From contig JAJEKV010000004.1 of assembly GCA_021234155.1 (NCBI GenBank), positions 13,668,716-13,732,715 on the forward strand: a DNA stretch of 64,000 nucleotides, written 5' to 3'. This document shows positions 11,105-22,800 of this stretch, piece by piece. Source of the DNA: Isoetes taiwanensis (Eukaryota > Streptophyta > Lycopodiopsida > Isoetales > Isoetaceae). Positions within the stretch are counted from its first letter, which is position 1; each line of letters begins with the position of its first letter. Both the position numbers and the translations under genes were made by a program. The notes beneath the pieces are model-generated. The model saw only the letters and a list, made by a program, of their open reading frames with translations, searched no databases and had not been told where the DNA came from.

Positions 11105-12300
11105 TTTTTTTTTTTTGAAGAAGCGTGTCGACAATATATTAAAAGAATGGTAATGTTACAAAGCAAGTGAGGAGGAAGGAGAAGCGCCCCAAAGAGGCGG
11201 TGATACCTCGACACTCCACAACAAGCGCAACTCTCTTTGTACAAGCTGGCCATCACCATCTACCACACCCAAGAAGTCCCGCCAAATGGAAAACTTCGCT
11301 CTAATAATCCGGGAACACCAAAAGCTTTGAAATAGCTTGTACACGAGTCGAGAATCGGAGAACTGCGAGTGCTGAATCCAAAGATCCACAACCGCCGCCC
11401 GCTTCCAAATCAACCACACCAACCAAGCCCGCATACGGATGCAAGGCTTTGCTGCCGTCTGGCGGCCAAGCACCGAGGATATACATGAAGCGGCAATTGT
11501 TGGTTATTCAATCTCACGACACGAAGTGAGCCACGACCCAATCCCGGGCAACACGCAAGTGAGGGCATAAAACCGGACAATGCTCCACGGTCTCCACGAT
11601 GAAGGCCACAACAAGGGCAAAAGGGCTCACACCCGCCTAAAGCCGACTCACAAGGACATTCACCACGATACGGACGGTGCACCACGCCCGCGAAGCGCGA
11701 ACCCGGTGGGGAAGTGAGCTCCATGTCCACGTCCAAACCGGCGCCATCGAGGCAGGAAGGCTGCGAGAGACCACTTGCACGAAGAAGGGCGAGTGTCATG
11801 AATAGCCAACACCCGGTAACAAGACCGCACAAAACAAGAAGATACAACATCACGGATGAACCTTCCAAAACTGCACCACCACATCACCCGAGGGACTATA
11901 GGTATGTGTGGCGGAATACTCCCCGCCACTTGTTCCCGGATAGCTTAGGTCAGCATCCTTCGGTGGCGAGCTCGAAAGAACTCCCCCACGAAGCTGGTGA
12001 CCATCCCAATACCAATCCTCCAAAGGTGAGCACGACTGACTCGCCTCCAGCGAACTTTCGTCAGAGCATGCCTGATGTGACCAAGGGCAAGTCACCCAGG
12101 GGGTAGAGGAACCCACAAGAAAGGAGAAGAGTGGTGATAAGCTGGGGCATAATCTGGTGGGAAGAGCACACACCACGTGATCCCAAGCCATAACACCCCG
12201 TGAGAAAAGGGGATGCATGTGGGAAAGGGGGAGACCATACAGCGAGTGCCGGGGCAACTCTACATGCAGACGACTTTTCAAATGCCACACAATGGCGCCC
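11105..12300 (-). mobile_element. 5'-truncated LINE, ORF2 C-terminal end with poly(A)
   Basis: A poly(T) run at 11105-11116 on the plus strand is the poly(A) tail of a minus-strand element, and the GC-rich body begins just beyond it. On the minus strand near 11640-11560 a Cys-rich stretch (CEPFCPCCG) is followed, after a frame change, by VETVEHCPVLCPHLRVARDW. Its C-x2-C...H-x3-C spacing and following Trp resemble the zinc-binding region found after the reverse transcriptase in plant LINEs. The frame is broken and upstream domains are missing. The flanks share CCCCATCTTAT (left) and CCCCATCATAT (right), a possible imperfect target duplication. The open frames on the plus strand here are shadows. 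Confidence 0.5.
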
Positions 12301-13780
12301 CCATCATATTTTTAGATATATAAGCTATACACTTTGAAACTTGACAACGTTGGCCTCAACCTTAATCATGACTTCGCCTTTGTCTTGAATGATGACTTAG
12401 ATTTTGGCTTTTTGGCTTTCATCGACCTCATTAAGCTACTTGGCTAGCCTAGTTTTGGACTTGATCATTATCATCATTTTTCAATTTAATACTATCGTGT
12501 CAAGCCAACCTTGGGGATGCACATTTAGATTTTCTGGTGGCATGCTTGATTTTGCTTTGTCCTCCTAGCGGTCTTCAATCGTAAATTTATAGTGTCAAAG
12601 GCTTGGGGTTTAGCTATGGTAGAAGCGGGGATGTAGGCGGTGTATCGGATGCAAGAATTATTTTGGAAATAGGCATATGTCATGTTTATAAAATTGCGGT
12701 AGTGGAGAGATAAATCTATAGTAGATCTATGGCTCTTTATATCGATCTAGTTCCTCAAGTCAAGATAATGCTCTCTAAATTCCCATCTGATGCATTTTAA
12801 ATTGTTTGATATGCTCTTTAACTTTGACTTGGAGATTTTGATGCCAATCTTGATCGAAAAATGGTGGGCTCGTAACCCGATTGTGTAATTAGAGAACAAG
12901 CTTCAAGTTTCCAAATTTTTCTATCTTACGTTAGCTTAGTTATGGGCATTTCAATACGGTTTTCCCTTTTATTGCATTGTTGTTTAGAGATTGGAGTGAC
13001 AATGCAAAGGCACATCATATACTACTTTAACTACTCTTTGCATTTCAAGTTTAACTTTTTTATATGTGAAGACTAGCGTTGAACAGGAATTGTTTGACAA
13101 GAAGAAGGTGCCACCTTATATATCTAGGCCAGCGGTCGAGGATCAGCGCCACTCAATGGATGAGATCGCCGTGTGTGGCCGCATGCATGTAGGTTCTAGA
13201 ATATTTTAAAACCTTAAGGAAACTTGCCCCCGCATATGAGAAAGACATGAGGAAATATTTTTAACAAATATTGGTAGCGGCTAACAGCAAAGGTGTGAGT
13301 TTAAACCTTATCTTGTGCAACTACCCTTTTGCATCCGGTGTGACAACCATCTTTTTGTACATACAAGTATAATGTTAGGTATGATCACGAATATCGTATG
13401 GTCGTCACACCATCCCCCTCTTCTGACGGCGAGTCCTGGGTGGGGCGGAGATACTCAAACTTGGCTTATCGGGGTAGCGTCGGTGAAACTCCACAATTTT
13501 ATCGGGAGCATTAGTCGATTCTTGGCGGGCTCCCAGGTTCTATCACTTGGTGAGTAACCTTCCTAATCGACAAAGTAATACAATCGTCGATGAAGAAACT
13601 TGGAGTCCAGAATCTCTTAAACCTCGAACTCCTCATGATCATCAATTTCCACTAGTGGTGGGCGGGAGGAGCGATTGAGGAAAAGTATTAATTGTGTCTC
13701 TAATAAAGAAACATGAAATCTTGGATGGAGCGAACAAGCTGGAGGGAGCTCAATAGGAATGCCACATTGTTGATCGTCCT
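12301..13780. other. Non-genic AT-rich stretch
   Basis: I see no gene. The stretch has scattered low-complexity runs (for example repeated TTGGCTTT and TTGATCAT words near 12380-12480). A slightly GC-richer part near 13380-13560 has a short open frame (13315-13557) without recognisable similarity. Confidence 0.5.
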
Positions 13781-13975
13781 TGAGACTTGTGTAATCTCCT
13801 TTGTGGGATCACGACAAAAATTTGGAGGATATTTTTGTTGCTTGAAGACCTTGAGACTTGTGTAATCTCCTTTGTGGGATCGACAAAAAGCTGGAGGATA
13901 TTTTCATTGCTTGAAGACCTTGAGACTTGTGTAATCTCCTTAGTGGGATACGACAAATTTGGAGGAGGATCTTGC
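13781..13975. repeat. 70-bp minisatellite, about 3 copies
   Basis: The unit starts TTGAGACTTGTGTAATCTCC, continues TTTGTGGGATCACGAC and GGAGGATATTTTTGTTG, and recurs at 13780, 13852 and 13921 (periods 71 and 69 bp). It marks the left border of the large duplicated segment. The equivalent array at 43293-43630 has about five copies. There are no unique spacers between units, so this is a plain minisatellite. Confidence 0.9.
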
Positions 13976-15189
13976 TACACTTGATTATAATATAAAAAAT
14001 GATGTTATGAAAATTCTTTGTATTTCTTAGTGTTAAGGTTTCTAGGTTATTTTTTATCGTGTTATACGGGCATCTCTTTGTATCTGGTTATTAGGTTGCT
14101 TTTTTATGTTAGTATCTAGGCTACTTTATGATGTTACTGTAAACTAAACTAAACTGACATCTCTGAAATCTTTGGTTTCCTAAGTTAGTGCTGCTCATAG
14201 ACTTCAGTTTTGTTGTAAGAGATCTTTTTCCAGCGTAATTCTGTGTATTCTTGTAGCAAAAAGAAGCTGTGTACTGGAGTTCCTTCAAACAGGTCAACAA
14301 GCTTTTGTTCACCAAACTTGGAGTTGATTGAATGATCAGCCAATTTATAGGTCATTTCTATCTGAATCTGTCTTATCCGACATGAAGATAACTAATATAT
14401 GATCGCAGAGCAAGTTTAAGGTTTATATAAAGATTCTTTTCTGCAAGAGCAATTGAGATTTTAGGTTTAAAATGTACCATATACCTGGATAGTACCTTCC
14501 TCTTGTTGGATATGTTGGATGGATGGCACTGGCTAGGCATGTCACGTTATCTAAAAGCATTCTGGCTTTCTTGTGACAACTTACTAACCTACTGTATCAG
14601 GAACTGATTCTGTTTTTCCAAAAGTTAGGTCCCAATGTAACAAGTTTGCAGAGCCTGCAAATGAGGACATCTCCAGAATTGGTTCTGTTTTTCTGGAATT
14701 TACGTCCCAATTTAACGAGTTTGCGGAGACTGAAAATGAGCAGCATTGTTCCTGGTGAAGATCATGATTTGTTTACATGGTTTTTGTGACCTTTTGTCTA
14801 GGCCTTGCCCACAATACAAGTCAAAGTTCGAGGATTTAGAAATTCAAGTCGAGGCACATTATCATGTGTCCGTTTGGAAGCAGAAATCCCAAGAACATTT
14901 CACATTCTCTTGCAACTTTGCTGTAGCAGAGCTACTGTGATGTGCCAACGCTGAGAAATGTGTTGAGCTCCATGTATTCTCTTTGCTTTGGTAGAATGAT
15001 GGATAAGCTAAAAGCTGGTGAAAGCAGATAGAGTTTGCCTCGGCCATGATTAGCTGGCCAAGTTTTACTGAAGGTCAAAACTCGGGGTGGTATTTATCTT
15101 TAAGTTCATAGGTTATTGGAATCACGCGCAGACCTTGGAGGCTAATATGGAAGAACCAGAACTCCAGCGTTTTTTATGACAGTTCTTTA

Positions 15190-15285
15190 AGGCGCCAAGC
15201 ATCAGGATGGTCATCCTTCCATTCTATTAAATAGTCCGTTTCCCTGTCCACCCAAACAACATTGAAAAAGATGTTGTTGCAGAGT
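15190..15285 (-). other. Chromodomain-like exon fragment, copy 1
   Basis: On the minus strand this stretch reads FNVVWVDRETDYLIEWKDD (then HPDAW). The pattern YLIEWKD followed by W resembles chromodomains, including those of chloroplast SRP43 and of chromovirus integrases. The aromatic-cage Trp and the beta-strand EYLVxWKD pattern are visible, but an isolated segment of about 25 residues is not proof. A stop follows at KELS. It recurs at 44870-44960 and 46430-46512 with the core unchanged, so it is either under constraint or recently copied. Confidence 0.38.
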
Positions 15286-15813
15286 ATATAGCACCATGGT
15301 CATCCTAAAGCTGACAAACATTAATCGAAGGAGCTTCTTGAGGAAGAGGGAGCATCTTCATAAATTTGCAAACTCGGATAAAATCTGGTTAAGAAAACTA
15401 ACTGTCTTCATGTAATTCAAAAACGGCCTACTACACATGTAACACTATTCCTTCTCCATTTCCATACTGCTTGGTGATGCCAAAAGCAAGCATTACTAGA
15501 AGATCACAAGAAGAAAGATGTAAAGTCCATGTAGCTATGTTACCAGGAACATCTGAGAAAAGGAAGTTTTTGTCAAGGAGAGAGCAACTTACACATAACT
15601 GCCATTAGGAAATTACTGTTAGTTGTGTTTGAAACATAAAGGCAATGGCAGCATCAGCTGTATGAAAGGTAACATGAAAAGCTCATAGAAGTCCTTTACT
15701 GCAATAATGGACGCATTTGCAGTCTAGGTAACTCCGGCAATACGTGTGGTGCATATCTCCTATGTGCAGGTGGCTTTCGCACTTAATCTAGATTTCCTCT
15801 CCTAATGCCTCAG

Positions 15814-16195
15814 TATGCTCATATCTATGGAGGTCAGCAAACTGACTTGGACAGCAAAACAAGTGTCAGCCTGTCTTGGAGCTGCACTGAAAATGGGAAA
15901 AGCTGCCGACAAAGCAGAATCTGATTTTGTTGATGTTGGAAAGGATGTAGATTCCAAGGCTGCAAGTCTAGAGAGCATCCTGCCAGTTAAAGTGGATGAG
16001 CAGAAGCAAATTATAATTTGCGAGAAAGAGTGGATGGTTGAAGAGAATGTGGATGCTCCACACTCCAGTTCAAATTTACGATCATTTATGAATAGCTTAC
16101 TGTCATTGGTAGCTGAACTTGGTAATTCTCGAAGGTTGTGCATCCAATATTGTCAGCATAAGTTACCAAAGGGGCTGTTCATTGTTTCTTTCTGA
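15814..16195 (+). CDS. Unidentified open frame with a splice-acceptor-like start, copy 1
   Basis: A pyrimidine-rich stretch ending CCTCAG (to 15813) precedes an open frame of about 126 codons starting at the ATG 15815 (MLISMEVSKLTWTAKQ) and ending at the TGA 16193-16195. The middle is helical and charged (KMGKAADKAESDFVDVGKD), without recognisable domain, signal peptide or membrane segment. A CTTGGTAATT near 16120 could be a donor site. The copy at 47052 keeps the first 58 residues exactly, then shifts frame by one extra A. The reverse strand is also open (15802-16143), so the coding strand is uncertain. Confidence 0.35.
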
Positions 16196-16456
16196 CAACT
16201 CATTTCTCACAAAAGGTTTCCCATGATGTTGATATCTAGAAATACCTTTAAGTAATAGCTGCATTTAATATGGTGACAAAATGTTTTCTGAATTAAACTC
16301 CAGCTCTAATTTCAGAAGCATCTGACATATGCCCATTTTGGCCAACATACTTTTGCATTAAGCTAGAATCAACAAGTCAAATTCAAATTCGAATAACCTT
16401 CTCTCAATCTTTCTGCTTAGGTATGCATTCCTCATTAATGCCAGCAAGAAGCATAC

Positions 16457-16626
16457 CTTCTGGCCATACGAGAGATATTAATAGAAGTGCAGCTGTCAGG
16501 TTCAATACCATGATAGTGCATGTGACATCTTTGATAAGGACATTCTGAATCTGTGCTGCTATTAATGCGTTTCCTAGCGAGAAGACATGCTTTTGAAGTG
16601 CGCCATCAAAGATAGGCGTGCACTTA
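16457..16626 (-). other. Candidate internal exon, membrane-like, copy 1
   Basis: On the minus strand an acceptor-like TTTACAG is followed by 170 bp without stop and a donor-like CAGAAG/GTATGC. The frame reads KCTPIFDG, then GNALIAAQIQNVLIKDV and a hydrophobic stretch IMVLNLTAALLLISLV that could be one membrane helix. The counterpart is 47693-47866. I do not recognise the family; a multi-pass transporter is one possibility together with the neighbouring candidate exon. Confidence 0.35.
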
Positions 16627-16755
16627 CTGTAAATGTCCACAAGCAAGTTTATCAAAGACCTTTCTCTTGAAAATCCCTAGAGTCTATGTGCTGGAGCACC
16701 CATGTAACATCTGTCTGGAAGTCTCTTAAAAGTCCACATATGCATATGCATTTAC

Positions 16756-16930
16756 CTGTGCTGTGCTCATGATTATCATCGTCTCTTCTGGTGACAATAA
16801 GTGGCGGACACTTCAACCATCATAAAAGGCGAGGAAGCCACCATTTAAAACTCATCCGACTCCAAGAAGAAGTGCGGCAGCCCACCTCGATGCATTCACA
16901 ATACAAGCGTACCCAGAGGAGGAGGAGGAA
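16756..16930 (-). other. Candidate internal exon, copy 1
   Basis: The minus strand shows a donor-like CACAG/GTAAATGC at the low-coordinate end. Upstream a reading gives CIVNASRWAAALLLGVG, a short hydrophobic helix, then a stop and GGFLAFYDG. The two stops (TGA) occur in both duplicated copies (counterpart 47995-48170), so they are not random read errors. It may be a decayed exon of the same gene as 16457-16626. The evidence is weak. Confidence 0.22.
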
Positions 16931-19076
16931 GGAGGTCGAGAACATCTGGAAATGTTTGCAAAATGGTCAAAACACATGATATCCTGATTTACATATAACC
17001 ATTTTACTTTAGTTAAAGACCATTCTACTTTATCTCTGGAAAAATCAAATGCATCCACGGGAGAATCATTTCAAGGGTTAGCTAACCTGTAGATAGTGCC
17101 AACAATACAAAATAAGCTACACGAATACACCAGAGTTGCTCTTTCCTTACCTTCCTTGATTTACATCTTGCCCTTTTTCATCTGAGAAAAAGCAGGCAAC
17201 TATCTGCTGAATCTATAAAAATGTCAATTTTTTTCTTACATTCTTGATTTCCGATTTGTTCTTTTTATCTTTGTAAAAGACACAACCACCTGCTGAATCC
17301 ATAAAAGATGGACTAATGAAGATGTACAGAATGAAAAAAAAGCATGCTCTGTTTGAGCCAACACTTTCCATATCATAAAACACTTAAGTTCAGGAACCCA
17401 ATATTGAGCTTTTTCGCTGCGTGCTTAATTTCTGATCAGGATATAGTTAATGAGTAGTGCAGCGGTCTAAAGCGAGAAAAAAGTAGCCCTTTTTAATCCA
17501 GCAAGTAAAACAAGAACAACGAATATAATGATTACGAGCAAGAGTATATATGCAGGAATATCTGTTTCAAAAATAAGAAGCAAAGCAATGCTTATCTTTC
17601 TCCTTGTTATTGATTTTGGGGCCTTTGCCATAGCCATGAAAATGCTAGAAATGGCAAACCTGGAAAAAGCCGAAGTTCTTGGGCAGTCGTGAAAGCTCTA
17701 AGCATGCATTTAAGCAGTTTCAAATATAAAGGATAACACAACGTTCCAGAAATAGGACTTGTATGGTCAGGTGGACTTGCAAATACTTTGTACAGTGATA
17801 TTAATATGGTTCAAACAAAAAAATAGAGCAAGGAAGGAAAACATGATTAGCATGGGAAAATCAAATGCATCCATGGGAGAATCATTTCAGGGGTTAGCTG
17901 ACCTGTAGATAGTGTCAACAGTAAGCAACACAAATACACCAGTTGCTCTATGACCCAACATAGGCATCAATTTGGAGAAACCTGTATGCTCCAACACTGA
18001 TGGGGTTTCTCAAGGGCCATGTTCATATTTGTTGCTCAAACATTCTACAAAGGCTATCAGAGAAAAATGGAAAGGTTGATGCCCTTACTTCAACTTCTAT
18101 TTTACTATCCAGAGTTCAGTGATTCAAGGTCTTCTTCAAACATATCAAAATCTCGTCATCATCCTGTGCAACTTCTTAAATTGCTGCTGGTCAGGAGCTT
18201 CCTTTTTCTGCCTCTTCCCTAAAGGCAAACTGTCCCTTGACAAACGGCCCTCTTCAGTGATCCTTTCAAAATGAGTGCGTTCTCTGACATATTTAGTCAA
18301 TTCTTTTCTTACCTTCCTTGATTTCCAACTTGCCCTTTTTCATCTGAGAAAAAAGCGGGCAACCACCTGCTGAATCTGAAAAATGTCAATTTTTTTCTTA
18401 CATTCTTGATTTCCAATTTGCTCTTTTCATCTTTGCAAAGACAAAACCACCTTCTGAATCCTTACAGATGGACAAATGAAGATGTACAGAATAAAAGCAT
18501 GCTCAGTTTGGCCAACACTTTCCCTTTATACCAAAAACTTAAGTTCAGGAACCCAACATTGAACTTTTTCGCTGCTTGCTTAATTTTGGATCAGGAATAC
18601 AGTTAATCAGGTCTAAATCAGGAATACAGGAATCAGGTCTAAAGCTAGAAAAAAAGTAGGCCTTTTGATCCAGCAAGTAAAACAAGAACGACAAATATGA
18701 TGATTACGAGCAAGAGTATAACGCATGAATATCTGTTTCAAAAATAAGAAGCTAAGCAAGCGCTTATCTTTCTCCTTGTTATTGATTTTGGGGCCTTTTC
18801 AGAGCCATGAAAATGCTAGAAATGGCAAACCTGGAAAAAGAAAATAACATGCATTTAACCAGTTTCAAATATAAAGGATAACTTGCAGAAATAGGACTTG
18901 TATGGTCAGGTGGACTTTCAAATACTTAGAATTTGTAGCGTACGGTTCAAACAATAAAGGTTGGCAAATTATCCAGAGGCATAAGATTTTGGTAACGGTG
19001 GGCCTAAAAGAAAGGGGTTAGGGTTGTGGGAATTCTTCTTCTTCCCCCCTTTTTTTTAAAAAACAACAGTTGCATG

Positions 19077-19537
19077 TTAGAATTCCATGGCACTCATCGT
19101 CCAGAGCGGCGGGCAGCCTAATCTCCATCCCGTTATGTTGGAGGAGATGGCGAGCATGCCGGGCGGCCAGATGCCGCTCCTATGTTTTGGAGGGTGTTGC
19201 GCATGTGGCCTGCCAAATAGGTAGGCTCTGAGGTTTTCGGTGTTGGGAAGGATGTGGCGTGTTGGTCGATGGCTCCTTAGTTGTGCTCTTTGATTGCTTG
19301 ATGGTGGAACAGTTTCTTCCCGAGTCCATATTTTCTGTGCTAGTTGTACAATTGCACTCCTTAAAAACCAGACAGGTTTTGCAATCATGCTGTTTTTTGT
19401 ACATATGGCCTCATCAAGGGCTTTCTTGGTGAAAGGATTCTTGAAGAAGTTTCTTCTATTTGCATGTAGGGACTTTGTCTCCAATGATGTTTTCTTGTAC
19501 GTTGCATTTCCTCTATGGGGAGAGCTTTCTTTGATGA
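19077..19537 (-). pseudogene. ORF with repeated peptide, interrupted by the Ty3 element, copy 1
   Basis: A minus-strand frame (19077-19484, 135 residues) contains TSLETKSLHA...NFFKNPF and a basic, Pro/Arg-rich remainder. Beyond the Ty3 element (24606 on) the same strand carries a similar peptide. Removing the element and one GATGA copy brings the two into one frame about 110 bp apart. The plus strand is also open over 19294-19545, so the true coding strand is not settled; the charged minus-strand reading looks more protein-like. I do not recognise the family. Confidence 0.35.
19533..19537. repeat. Target-site duplication (GATGA), left, copy 1
   Basis: GATGA lies directly before the LTR end TGAAATGAAC and is repeated at 24606-24610 after the other LTR. 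Five base pairs is the usual Ty3/gypsy target duplication. Confidence 0.88.
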
Positions 19538-19775
19538 TGAAATGAACTTCGTGGCGTTGTGGGCCAACTCACCCGCCAACCACGAGCTCACGCGACAAAA
19601 GATAAGCGTCCTTGAACTCTCCCCAGAGCATCTATCTTTTGCCGTCCTTTGGCCTTTAAAGGCCCGTGTCCCTCTTTAGCCAAAAGGCCATCTAAATATG
19701 CCATGTGTCCCTCTTTAGCCAAAAGGCCATCTAAATATGCCATGTCCAAAAAGGCCACGTCCAATGCATATTTCA
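19538..19775 (-). repeat. 3' LTR of Ty3 element, copy 1
   Basis: It begins TGAAATGAAC and ends ATGCATATTTCA on the plus strand. Inside are two adjacent copies of a 36-bp motif (CCCTCTTTAGCCAAAAGGCC then ATCTAAATATGCCATGTG). The same pair is present in the copy-2 LTRs and, partly degraded, in the 5' LTR at 24368-24605. Confidence 0.93.
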
Positions 19776-19788
19776 TTCCCTCCCTCTT
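19776..19788 (-). other. Polypurine tract of Ty3 element, copy 1
   Basis: The plus strand reads TTCCCTCCCTCTT directly inside the left LTR, which is AAGAGGGAGGGAA in the element's orientation. This is the plus-strand primer site expected next to the 3' LTR. Confidence 0.88.
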
Positions 19789-19865
19789 GACATTGCAGCA
19801 GTCCTCTGGCGCAAAAGAATCTTTTCCTTTAGCCATCTTAGCATAATCTTTCCTTGGCCCTCTCT

Positions 19866-22800
19866 TAGTAGGCTAGTAGTAGCTTGTTCTTGGACATCTT
19901 GTTGTCCCTAAAACTTCCTTTTGCCTTCCGGTCCTTATATTCTTGTAGAATATCGGGATAGTCATCTAAAACACTTACCCGTACCCATGAAGCGTCCTCA
20001 AAAGGTTTTGTCGACAAACTTAACCAAGTATTGTCTTGAACCACTAGTGGATTTATCGCCAAAATTGTTTTAGGCTCTAGAACTTGAATCATCAATCAAT
20101 TCGAGACTCGATTAACCTCCCAAGTTGAAGGTAACTCCTTACCATGATAAGCCTTTAGGAATGAAACATTCACTACATCATGCATTTTCCAACCTTGAGG
20201 CAATCTTAATTGATATGCATTCTCATTGACCACTTTAATAACTTGAAATGGTCCATGGAAGCGGGGTGCCAACTTTAAGATCCTTCTTAGCGGCGCATCT
20301 TTCTTAAAGTGGCCTTTATGGATCCTCATCCATACCAATCTCCTTCCTTAAAACCAGCGGTTGCGCAACTTAGATGATTTATTTGCAAAAGATGCTTGAG
20401 CATCTCGAATCTGAGCTTGAAGCAAGTCTATGAGATCCTTATGCTCAATAACCAAATCATCGGCCCGGTGGAACATCCTCACACACTTTCGAAAGAGTGG
20501 CTCCCGACAAGTGACCATAAGCCCTTTGAAAGGGGGTCATCTTTATGGTAGCCCGATAGGTATTATTATACACAAATTCAACAATAGGCAAATACTCTTC
20601 CCAATGACCTTGATGTTCATTGACAAACCCCCTTAAGATGGAACAAATAACTTTATTTACATACCTCGCGGATTGTCCATCGGTTTAAGGTGAAGCTTGA
20701 TGAGAACCTTAACTCTGTCCCCAATTGCATAAACAATGCCTTCCGAGGAATTTACTAGTAAACTTTGTATCGCGATCGATATAATAATCTTTGGCAACCC
20801 ATGTAGCCTAAATATCTCTTTGATAAAGGCGTGGTAAGCACTATAAGCCGTCAACTTATCGAACAAGGAATAAAATGGCGTGCTTAGTTAAACAATCAAC
20901 AATTGTCCAAATGGCGGTGTTCTAACTGAACCGGGAGGAAGACCAACAATAAAATCCATAGTGATACTGTTCCCACTTTGCCTCCGGGAATAGGCAAGGA
21001 TAAAGGAACACCATGAGGTTTCTTGTTAAACTTTCTTTATCCGTTGACAAGTAACACAATGCCGAATATGAACCAAAATATCTCCCCAATCCGAGGCCAA
21101 ATAAAGTATGGTTCAAGCTTTGCCAAAGTTGCCCCCATACGATGACCAGCGGTAGGTGCATCATGAACTTCTTTAAGAATAAGTGACCGAAAGTTCCGCA
21201 CAATGCATAGCTTTGGACCTTTATACAAGAACCCATTAACGATCTTATATCCATATGCATTGCCACTTTGAGCTAACAACCAAATATTCTTATAATCAGG
21301 GTCAGTGGCATACAATGGTTTCATTCCCTCCAAATGGTTGGATTGTGCTATAGAAAGAGAACAAACTGCATAACGTCTACTTAAAGCATCAGCCTACAAC
21401 ATTCTCTTTACCGAGGACGATAATCCACTGAAAAATCATATTGCTTTGCATAAAAGCAACCCATTTCAGCTGCCTTTAGATAAGGTTTTTTCGTGAAACA
21501 ATGTGCGAATGCTTTGGTGGTCAGGTCAAAATATGAGCGTGGACCCTATAAGATAGTGTAAGCCACACTTTCAAAGCATGAATGGCCGGAAATTCCTTAT
21601 CATAAACACTATATCTACTTTACGTGTGGAAAACTTCCGACTTTCATAAGCAATGGGATGACCATCACCGCATCAAAACCGCGCCCAAAGCCACACCACT
21701 TGCATCAACACATAACAAGAAAGGTAGACCAAACTTTGCAAACGGAAACGGAGGATTAACCATGGCATCCTTTAAAACTTGGAAAACAAGCGATGATCAT
21801 GATTCCATTGGAAAGGAACATCTTTTCATTAGCAACAAATATAAAATCGAAGCTAAACGAGCAAAATTCTGTACAAACTTCCTATAATAACTGCATAAGC
21901 CCAAAAGGCATAATGCGACAAGCTGAAGTAGGTACCGGCCAATCCATTGAATTGCTTGAACCTTTTGGAATCAACTTTAAGACCCTAGGTACAAAACAAT
22001 ATGACCTTAAATATTCAATTCGATTGGAAAAGATACTTTTCTTAGGATTAAAGAGTAATAGACTCCTCCCTCAACCGACGCGGAAAACCTCGCGAAAATG
22101 CAAGTAATGGTCTTCCTCGGACTTACTAAAATAATATGTCATCAAAGAACACGACAACATAAGCGCCATGCACATCTTCAAAAATCCATTAGCCTCATAA
22201 AAGAAAGTCGGCGCATTTTGTAAGTCAAATGGCATGACCAAAAACTCCATAATGTCAAAAATGTCCAAAGGTTGTCCTGAACATCTTCAGGCGTAACCTT
22301 AAGTTGCCAATACCGACTTAAGATCAAGACGGCTAAAAAGCGTGGCACCTTGAGTTGATCAAACAAATCATCCGCCCTTGGTATGGGAAACAGATTCTTA
22401 ATGGTTATCTTGTTATTCAAAGCGCATAATCTATACACATGTGAGGTTAGTTCTTTTTTCTTAACCAACAAGGCAGCACCAACCAAAGGTGAAGAACTAT
22501 GGCGGATCAATCGACTTTGAAGCAACTCATCAGGCGCCCTAATCTCAACTTGTTGGCCATGCATTCTCCGATAAAGGAGCTTGATTAGGAGGTTCTTTCC
22601 CAGTAAAGATCAATCCATGGTCCTCAAACGTTAGGGGTGGTAAAGTTTACATGGAATTTCATTTGAAAAAAGACATCATCAAAATAATGCAAAAGCTTGT
22701 TTGGCAGCTCATTTAATGGGGATACATCTTATCTTGAACATAAAACCACCAAATACACAAAAATGAGTTTTCATTGCCAAGCGTTTAAACGCCTTCGCGT

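Larger units (their letters stand above)
13976..19076. other. Gene-like stretch of unknown identity, copy 1
   Basis: About 5 kb without transposon signatures but with several intron/exon-like borders, present again at 45375-50330. The candidate exons are listed separately (15190-15285, 15814-16195, 16457-16626, 16756-16930). Internal near-repeats exist: 17150-17420 resembles 18310-18560 (CTTCCTTGATTT, CTGAGAAAAAGC, CCACCTGCTGAATC, AAGATGTACAGAAT), and 17840-17930 resembles 17035-17110 (AAATCAAATGCATCCA and AGAATCATTTCA.GGGTTAGC). This indicates an old local duplication of about 0.8-1.2 kb. I could not name the gene; it may be an intron-rich gene or a gene fragment carried by transposons. Confidence 0.45.

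Noticed and set aside
11714-12106. Plus-strand 130-residue ORF
   Set aside because: It lies antisense to the LINE fragment in a GC-rich stretch where several frames are open by composition.
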